From the NCBI GenBank assembly GCA_963853835.1, contig OY970830.1, positions 36,913,966-36,977,965 of the forward strand: a DNA stretch of 64,000 bases. Reading direction: 5' to 3'. Shown here piece by piece: positions 56,415 through 64,000 of the stretch (position 1 is its first letter; each line of letters opens with the position of its first letter). The position numbers were made by a program, and so were the translations under genes. Source of the stretch: Calendula officinalis (taxonomy: Eukaryota; Streptophyta; Magnoliopsida; Asterales; Asteraceae). Below the pieces are notes generated by a model, which had not been told where the DNA came from, did no database searches, and was given only the letters and a program-made list of their open reading frames with translations.

Positions 56415-58905
56415 CTAGGGATTAAGGTTACGACCGGAGCTCTCCCCGACGTCCTCCGGACCGGGAGGTAGACCATTCACCAACCTTTTCACCTCGTCTA
56501 AGCTAGCAACACCCTCCTCCAAAGAACGCATCAAGTCATAATCTGGGGCAACCAACTGATGGAAGAGAGTCATGATGTTGTTTTCTGCGTCAGGATGGTT
56601 GTGAACCAACGGGCGGGGACCAAGCAAATCCTGGTACTCCTTGTGAGTATCCAGACAACCCTGATAGCGACCCAAGTTCATGCTCTCTTCCTGCAGAGCT
56701 ACGTTTCGGTTAACGAAATCATCGGAAGACAGAAACACTTGAATCATTCCGGAAATCCCTTTCTGCATCACCCATAAGAAATTTTCACGATCAACGTCAG
56801 CAGACCTTTTCTGAGTTTCAACTTCGCTTTTCAATGCTTCACAATCAGACAACACCTTAGCCAGGTTACGTTCCGCCTCGCGGAATTGCGAATCCTTTTC
56901 AATCGCAGCACCCTCAAGCTCAGCAATTCTAGCTCCAGAGGAGTTCTGCTGCCTCTCCAACTCCCCAACACGCTCTTTCAGCATCGTATTCTCCGAAGAG
57001 ACACGCTCGAACGACTCTGATAGTTGTTTTTTACTCTCAACTTCCTTGGCATAAAGGGATTTGCATTCCGTCATTAAGCGCTCTAGGCGGTCCAAATCCA
57101 AAGTACGCTCGGCAATCACTTGCTCACGACGAGCATGGTTCTCTTGAAGCACGGATAGCATCTCAACGGTGCTTAACAGGTTGCTTCTCATTTTTGCAAA
57201 GGCATCAGGTTCAGAAGCTCCCTCCGGGACTTTAACGGGAGAAGGGGTTGAAGTGGTAACAGGAATAACGGGAGTTGGAGGCCTAGTGGTAACAGTTTGA
57301 AATTTGGGGGGAACGTTGAAGAAATCACTTCGGACAGCCGGAGGATGAGTCTCAACAGCTGAAGAACTTCTCAAAGGACCAGAACCGGTAGGAAGGGCAG
57401 TTCCTATTTCAAGAAATAAAGAAAACACATGAGCATAAAAACTAAAAGGAAGTGAAATTTGGAGGAGTTATGCCACACGCATACCAGTGAACGGAGGATT
57501 CGGAAGTGAAATTTGACTTTTTGTAGGACAGGGAGCATACAAGCTTCGAGTAGATAATGACGAGCCGGCACTAGCACCAAGTAAGCGGCTGCTAAATCGA
57601 GCTAAGGCAGACGACCCAAACGAAACCGGGGGAAGTCTGGAAACAGGCACGGAAATAGGCTGCCTGATATCCACATCAGTCACAGGGGAAACAATCGATA
57701 TAGGTCCCTCGCTAGAAGCAATAACGTCCTCCGGTATATCTGCAACAAAGCGATAATGGTGTAACACCTTTAGCAATAAACTCTTTTATAAAAGGGAAAT
57801 ATATACTCTTTACCTTCTATAAGTACCCTTCGACGCTTCGGAGAGGAGGATTACACATCTTCGGCAATATTTTTTGATCGAACAGGTTTCTCCACGGAGC
57901 CGGAAGGATTCGCAAACCGCTTCCTTCGAACCCTTTGCAAGCTCGGTTGAGGTTCCAGAGAAACCACATCTTCAACCCCAAGTTCATCACGAGGATCAAT
58001 TCCTTGTACGACCACATGCCCTTCAGATTCCTGGAAGGACTCGGATGGTTCGCGAGTAGCTTCAGAACTGATACTCTCCGTAGAAGGAGGAAGGAAAGGG
58101 GTTATCGGACCATTAATCACAGAAATAATGCCCTTTGGGGGTTTACTTTTATCCATCTCCAGACGTTTCAATAAAGATACGGGGTGACCATTGATTTGCC
58201 AGATGGGACGAACATTCTGACTAAGGTAAAACGGGCTTAGGTCAGCCATACCCAAAAATACTTCATCCGGATCTTCCCAGACAAGCCTCGCGGACGACAA
58301 ACCCCCAATATAACTCTTTTCTTCAAGTGTGAGTTCAGGAAGAGGGTCGGAAGGTCTTCGTGTGACCACCCCCCATGGTAAAGTAACGCCATTAAAAGCG
58401 GATCTTTTCACGAAAAGGAACCCGAACTTCCAATCGTGAATGGAATCCTTCAAACCCGAGACACACTCCACTTGCCCTTGACGATGAGCAAAGGTGGCCC
58501 AGTCAGATCGACCTGCCACAATGTAGAGGTACCGAAATAGTTTCACAGAAAGAGGAATTCCTAGAGCACGACACAGCATAATGAAACCGATAACCTTCCG
58601 GAAGGCATTGGTGCAAACTGTGCGATATGAAGATCAAGATCTTGTAGAATGGTGAGAATGAAGTTATCAAAGGGAAAGCGAAGACCGCCGTACAGGAACT
58701 GAAGGTATATGGGTTCATAACCTTCGGGAGCGGACTTTATGGTATCATCTTCACCCGGAATGCGGAGATCGAACCGAGGATCAATATGGAATTCCGAGAT
58801 GATCTGGGGAAGGTCAGAAGGTTTAAAGGAACAAGAAGTATTCATCGCAGTTCGTACAGATCGAGTAGATTTGTCAGATTTTTCTTTTTGTTTGTCTTTC
58901 CTCAT
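56415..58905 (-). pseudogene. Antisense spliced gene of the Tat element (disabled)
   Basis: On the minus strand three exons can be joined: 58905-57814, 57739-57485 and 57403-56415. The introns are 74 and 81 bp with GTAAAG...TTGCAG and GTATGC...AAATAG borders. All phases fit once a single missing base near 58608 is allowed for, giving about 778 codons. Exon 1 carries the region known from other Tat/gypsy antisense ORFs as a putative gypsy-type transposon domain (DDTIKSAPEGYEPIYLQFLY, PFDNFILTILQDLDLH, then after the shift MLCRALGIPLSVKLFRYLYI). Exon 3 has a long heptad-rich coiled coil (about 57180-56750: TMLKERVGELERQQ, ARIAELEG). Two lesions disable it: the frameshift near 58608 and an in-frame TAA at about 57852 near the end of exon 1. 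The function is unknown. Confidence 0.75.
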
Positions 58906-58986
58906 AACGTCAAATAAAAAGCAAAAAGGGGGAAGAAAGCAGAGTGAGGTAAGAAGGAATGAAGAGGCGGTGATGAAGGAAGCAAA

Positions 58987-58998
58987 GTATATATAAAG
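58987..58998 (-). promoter_or_regulatory. TATA box of the antisense gene
   Basis: On the minus strand CTTTATATATAC lies about 85-90 bases before the ATG at 58905, at a normal core-promoter distance. It suggests the antisense gene has its own promoter. Confidence 0.5.
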
Positions 58999-59182
58999 AC
59001 GGAATGTCAAAAGGCTTGGTATATATTAAATCTAACGGTCGGAACGTCACCTCAACAACGGTAATTTTTTCAAATTCCTTTTTTCTAACGGTAACTTCCT
59101 GTAAAACAATCCGTAGCGACGATTAGGGAAATTAGTTAAAACAAGGTAACTACGGTTAAGTCTTGTCTTAACTAGAGGGACT

Positions 59183-59759
59183 TAATAATATATCACCTTT
59201 CCGCAACATTGCATGCCCGAAGGCATGCAAGGTGATAAACTCAGGATGACCAAAACGACGACGTTGGAAACGAAGCTCGAGGGCATGGGGAACGTAATCG
59301 GGTTTCCAGGGTCGCCTGCATGCGCATTAAATGCGAAGCGGCGTCGAAGAACGAAGCGAGGTTCCACCCAACGGGTAATAAGGGTTCGGGTGGTCGTTTT
59401 GTCCGGAAGATATTAACAATACACGGACCGAAAGACGAGCCCTCAAGTATCCCGCCAAAACTCTCCGTCCATAAATAGGAGATCTTCAGGTCGGTAAGCA
59501 ACACAAATGATTCGAGTCCCTTACTCCACCATTGTCTTCGCATTTACTTCCTCAACCACTAAATACTAAATAGATCCTTTCACATTCAATACGCTTCATC
59601 ATTTTACCTCATAAATACCGGTACTGACTTAAGCTTCGGAGTGCCTTCACGAGGAGACCCTCGTGAGGCTTCTGACTTAGGTTTCCTTTCGTGTTTGATT
59701 CGCAGGTTCTCAAACAGAGCGAAGGACGATTCGTTCTACGGAGATTTTGGGTTTCAACA
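59183..59759 (+). repeat. 3' LTR of the Tat element
   Basis: 577 bp, nearly identical to the 5' LTR. It is preceded by a weak purine stretch (AGAGGGA) in place of a long polypurine tract, and followed by the duplication CCCTC at 59760-59764. Confidence 0.92.
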
Positions 59760-59764
59760 CCCTC

Positions 59765-60721
59765 CTTTGTTCCTTGTTCCGACGATTTGCTACTTCCTCC
59801 TTCGATTTACACAATTACACTCCTCACTATTTGAATTATAAATTTTGGGTCCACTCTTTAAAATTTGATACATGTAAAATTTAATTTATGGTGTGATTTA
59901 CTTTTTGGTTGTATATTAAAGAATGTTTTTTTTTTTGGAACGACATTCTATATTAAAGAATGTTAATTAGAGTATTAATTAGTTAGAATTTTAAACACAA
60001 TTTTTCGGGTGTTATTGGATATATTTGTACTTGAATTGCCCATACCCATAAACCGAATTTAGTTTGTTTTGGGTATTGGATATTTTTTACGTTTGAAAAA
60101 ACTCGAACTATCTGAAACCCGAGAAATTTATCCCATCAACACTCCTAATTCCAAGCCTCTTCTAACGTGGACTTGAAAGAATGAATATTAACCCAAAACC
60201 TTAAACGTTTAGGTCTGAAGTTAACATATTTGTCTTCAAGCAAAATCGGGCATTTGTGATATTTGTGATATTTATTAAAATCTGAAACAAAGAGTCAAAT
60301 GACGCTTTCACCATCAGCCCCATTTAGCAAGTCATGAAATTAATCTCTAGGTTAAGTGATGAACGAGTAAACATTCGAATTGTAAACTCATAGCAAAGGT
60401 TTAGTGTATCGATTTGAATCTGACTAAATATGGTTTTCATCTTTTAGACACTTAACTAGTTACAAGCTCAGATTTATATTCGTTAAGATCTTAAGCTCGA
60501 GTCATTAACTTTGTAGTAATAAATAATTATCAAAAAACATAAAAGAAAATGATAACAGCTTTACTTGTTGGTCATTGTCACCGGACCTTCCAAAGAAATA
60601 ATTCGTTACATGACTATTTGTATTGGGGGCTTTAATTGCCACAAGGTACATCTTGTAATGCACAAGTCACAACTCCTTGGACTCTATTTCATTATACCAA
60701 TATGAAAGCTTACATTCACAA
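59765..60721. other. Gene-free stretch downstream of the polygalacturonase gene
   Basis: AT-rich. It probably holds the 3' UTR of the minus-strand gene just below 60722. No repeat with clear ends. Confidence 0.4.
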
Positions 60722-63562
60722 TTACATGTAGTTTGCTCTATAAGAACACAATTGAACTTTAACATCTTCAATCGGCAATTTGTCTTGAGGGAAATCACAC
60801 GCTTTCCCACTTTGAACCGCTAATGCATCACACGGCTTAGGTGTCACATCGCTCGATACCCCCTCGACATTCGTGCAATTCCAAGCAAGTTTCTTGGCAA
60901 ATTTCGACATTCCAATTGTCACATTCGATATACAGATCCCTGTAAACGGATCACCCGCGATCCCCTCTAATCTGGCAGCCATGGTAACGTTTTCCGCCAC
61001 CATGTCCCGGTAATTTATGTTCTGGATGACTGGGATTGCATTCGGGTCCCACTTGTCATCAGCATGGGACCCGTAGTTACCAGTCATCCAGAACGCCCAC
61101 TTCATGGTTTTCATTGTGAAACCTTTGACGTATATGTCTTTCACGTACCCGCCTCTTCCTACGCCGGTTTTGATCCGGACCCCTGATTCTGAATCGATGG
61201 CTAGGATGTCTTCGGCTCGGACATCTTGGATTCCACCCGACATTTCACTTCCTAATGCAATGACTGCACTTGTTGGTGAAATGCATGTGAGCCGTCGGAT
61301 CACGAGTTGCTGAGTTGGCATTCCGAATGCGATCCCGTACTCGTCCCAACCGCTTTTAACCGCCACGCAATCGTCTCCTGAGACGATATAACAGTCCTCG
61401 ATTCGTGTGTTTGTGCAAGAATCTGTTATCAAGGATAGAGATGCATTCAAGTCAAATAGGTAGACTCTGACTTTAAAAATAGTCAACGCATAATATATAA
61501 ATAGACAATGAAAGGGAAACAGGACCACTCATTACCTGGATTGATTCCATCAGTATTAGGAGATCTAACTGGTGCAAGAATGGTAATTCCCTGAATGATA
61601 ATATTGCTGCATCAACCACATAAACAAATTAATCATAATTTATATAATAAAATCAAAAAACAACACACGAAAAATATAAAATCAATTAATTCATACCTGC
61701 TATATATATCGGATGAACATTCCATGAGGGCGAATTAATCAAAGTAATATTAGATATTTGGATATTCTTTGAATACATGATTTCAATTAAATATGGTCGA
61801 GTGTAATTCAGCTCGCCTTTATGAAATTTATCCCACCAGGAGGCGCCTTGACCATCAAGCGTCCCGTTGTTACCTTTAAAACCAAATATCATATGTTAAA
61901 TCTTAAAACAAAATAGGTCAAAAGTTGGTGATTTATAATTTTAACTTAGTTTTATATAATGTGGTTTATAAAATATACCGGTGATTACGACATCAGTGAG
62001 ATTGGTGCCGAATATAAGACTAATGTATCTTCCACCATCATTATCCCGTCCTCGACCATATGAGGGTAATGGGTCAATCACTGCCCATTCGTTCTCGTCC
62101 TAATAAATCAAGAAAAAAATAAACAATGTTATTTAACAAAAAATATACATCCTAGCTTTGAAGATTTACATAATACTAGGTACTACACTCAAACACATTA
62201 ACAACAATACTGTGAACAATATAAACCAATCATTTGGTACTAGTTAAATCGTTTTATTGGTTGAACTAATTAAAAAATCATCTTAACCATTTTCTTAGTA
62301 AGCCTAAATGTAACCTTTTGCCTTATTCAAACTCTAAAATCGGTATAAAATACAACAAAAAAAAAACACTTTATGAAGTGTTTCATTTTAGTGATTAAGT
62401 TTTTAAGTTTCATTTTGATAATTATAAATTTTTGAGCCAGCCAATTTTTGTAATTATAGAGTTGAAAAATTAGATAGAGCCCAAAAAAACTTGTTTAATT
62501 AATGGATATGGGCGAAGAAAAAAAAAACCTATAATAAAAGTAGGAAACTCAAAATTTGTAACTACTAAAATAGGCCTTAAAAGTTTTAATTAATAAAATG
62601 GACCACGATGTAATTATATTGCTATTTTATATCATTCTCCATAAAATAAACCATTAACAATGGAACATAGTTGATGGATTCGTAGTGAGAGAGAATAATT
62701 CTAAAAAGAAAAAGCCAGACTTCAACACACACGCACACATTATCATGCTCTGTTTCTTGGCTTAATCTGGCTGCTTGTACTTAAATAGTTAAATACTCTA
62801 ATATTCTAATGATCAAATTGACAGAATGGTATTGATCAAATTATAATTAAAAATAAATACAAAAATCGAAACCTGAGTAGCAAGAAGAACAGCATCTTGA
62901 TGAAGAAACAGAGTAAAATGACTAGTGAGATTAAAACTACCAGTCAACCACTTTCCTGGCGGTACAAATAGCAACGAACCACCACAATCGGATCCAAATT
63001 GACCAAGATGATCAATGGCTGACTGAAAAGCTTTTGTATTTGAAGTTATTCCATCACCAACACCACCAAAATCAGTCAGTGAAGCACTGTGACCTCTGCA
63101 ACTTATAGCAGAGTATTCAATGTATCGTTTTATATGATCATGATGTTTATGGCTTTTTCGTCCATATACGTTTTTGGTACTCAAAAGACACAAAACGATA
63201 ATGAAAATTAGCTTCGTTACCTGAAAATTTGTTAACAAAAAAAAATGGTTAACGATTGAAGAAACGCTCAAAATGATGCTATAATTTTGGGAATTTTTAA
63301 AAAACCCATTTGAAGAAGATGTTAATTTGGTAATTTTGCGAAAACCCGATTGCAAAATGGGATTTTTTTAACAAAATCACTTTGTATCTAAGAATCGTAG
63401 TGCTAGAATTATGACCAATTGCAAGATTCTTGAAGCTTATCAATGTAATTGGGGTTTTTTACAAAAATATGTTTACTAACTGAATCAAAATGGCATATTC
63501 AAAAGGTAAAAGCAAAATGCATTCCATACATGTAATTTTCGAGGGCTTTTGATCAACTCCAT
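60722..63562 (-). CDS. GH28 polygalacturonase-like protein, frame broken in exon 4
   Basis: Exons on the minus strand: 63562-63530, 63220-62873, 62099-61979, 61873-61697, 61606-61536, 61422-60722, all GT-AG. Exon 1 plus 2 give a signal-peptide-like start (MELIKSPRKLH, then KLIFIIVLCLLST). Allowing for the lesion, the protein would be about 482 aa, normal for this clade of secreted or wall-bound pectin hydrolases. Motifs: SPNTDGINP (N243, T244, D245), SGDDC (D266, D267), VRIKTG (R332-K334). The usual GHG is GSE (307-309) in GSEMSGGI, as in a plant clade whose activity is uncertain. Exon 4 ends in nine alternating A/T bases before GCAG; the phase needed to join exon 5 requires seven. This 2-base gain would shift the frame in NVHPIY and stop translation early. 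The first exon is inferred from phase and signal peptide and is less certain than the rest. Confidence 0.85.
62100..62872 (-). other. Intron 2 of the polygalacturonase-like gene
   Basis: 773 bp, GT-AG, AT-rich. I see no MITE or ORF in it. Confidence 0.7.
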
Positions 63563-63620
63563 TTGGAAGCAAATATTTTGATGACTTCTCTTTCTGAATT
63601 TGAGGTGACGGTAGTGGGGA

Positions 63621-63630
63621 GTATATATAG
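63621..63630 (-). promoter_or_regulatory. TATA box of the polygalacturonase-like gene
   Basis: On the minus strand CTATATATAC lies about 60 bases before the inferred ATG at 63562, in CTATATATACTCCCCAC context. Its position supports the inferred first exon. Confidence 0.55.
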
Positions 63631-63639
63631 GGAATGTGA

Positions 63640-64000
63640 TGCATGTTCTTGAAAAAGGTAACTACTTTTCTGTTGTTTTCCTGCCATAAATTTGTATATT
63701 TTAGAGTAAATTACAAGGTCACTGATATTTATTCATGTATATCTGTTCTTATTAAAAAACTAAGCTAGCAGTACTTTTTTAATATATTTTATACTTACAG
63801 TTATTTAGTTCCAACACCCGTTAAATATTTTAACAGAAAAAGAACTACCGGTGTAAATTTTTAACAGAATAATTTGACGAACATTAGATTAAAAGACTGT
63901 AAGTGCAAACGTTTTCCCAAAAAATCAGTATAAGTGTAACTTTTTTAAGTAACCGATTATATCTAAAATTTTATATAAACCTTGTGTACTATCATTATAA
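63640..64000. other. Upstream region of the polygalacturonase-like gene
   Basis: AT-rich. TTAGAGTAAATTACAAGGTCA at about 63701 resembles the GAGTAAATTACA end of the MULE-type elements at 21209 and 48949, so another copy may begin near 63704 and run off the window. Confidence 0.4.

Larger units (their letters stand above)
50387..59759 (+). mobile_element. Tat-type Ty3/gypsy LTR retrotransposon
   Basis: A complete 9373-bp element with two LTRs, a primer-binding site, gag-pol on the + strand and an antisense gene before the 3' LTR. It is flanked by the 5-bp duplication CCCTC (50382-50386, 59760-59764). A second, plant-type RNase H and an extra antisense ORF place it in the Tat lineage. The broken gag makes it non-autonomous. 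Confidence 0.93.

Noticed and set aside
63044..63355. Start of the polygalacturonase-like protein at the upstream Met (63355)
   Set aside because: The stretch before VTKLIF has poor composition and crosses a good acceptor (TTTTCAG). A short first exon at 63562-63530 gives a normal signal peptide and lies 60 bases below a TATA box.

Overview
The window is plant nuclear DNA. It is AT-rich and intron-rich, has almost no long ORFs outside transposons, and contains ethylene, cell-wall and heavy-metal-domain gene families in plant form. Several repeat types resemble those I know from Asteraceae genomes, so a eudicot of that family is my best guess; the sequence alone does not prove it.

Four host genes can be assembled exon by exon. 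(1) ACC synthase, + strand, 15300-21004, two exons around a 4.25 kb intron. (2) A small HMA-domain (HIPP-like) protein, - strand, 30288-29160, three exons. (3) A ROH1/BYPASS-type DUF793 protein, - strand, 44962-43044, two exons. (4) A GH28 polygalacturonase-like protein, - strand, 63562-60722, six exons, with a 2-bp microsatellite expansion that breaks the frame at the exon 4 donor. A fifth possible first exon (33182-33066, -) is weak. The genes are unrelated in function and each has its own promoter; TATA motifs are visible for genes 1, 2 and 4.

Everything else is a layered transposon landscape, much of it with exact boundaries. Region 0-15 kb: hAT, MULE and Stowaway-like MITEs, LINE remnants, Helitron-like hairpin ends and a Helitron helicase remnant. 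Region 21-23.4 kb: a MULE-type element with a perfect 9-bp target-site duplication (TSD), carrying a second MULE-type element nested inside it, also with a perfect 9-bp TSD. A relative of the outer element lies at 48.9-50.3 kb. Region 24.3-28.9 kb: a PIF/Harbinger-like element with a nested Stowaway, and a palindrome-rich element with a nested hAT. Region 34.7-39.6 kb: a LINE split by a 3.7 kb non-autonomous CACTA element (3-bp TSD) that carries host exons, including a villin-like pair. Region 40.3-42.3 kb: a mariner-like element (TA TSD) with a DD39D transposase that is nearly intact.

The largest element is a 9.4 kb Ty3/gypsy retrotransposon of the Tat type (50387-59759). It has near-identical LTRs, a 5-bp TSD, a long pol ORF with a second (plant-type) RNase H, a broken gag, and downstream of pol an antisense gene. 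I can reconstruct that gene as three exons separated by two short canonical introns; it is disabled by one frameshift and one stop. This antisense spliced gene is the most unusual structure I found. I see no operons, CRISPR arrays, rRNA or intact tRNA genes.
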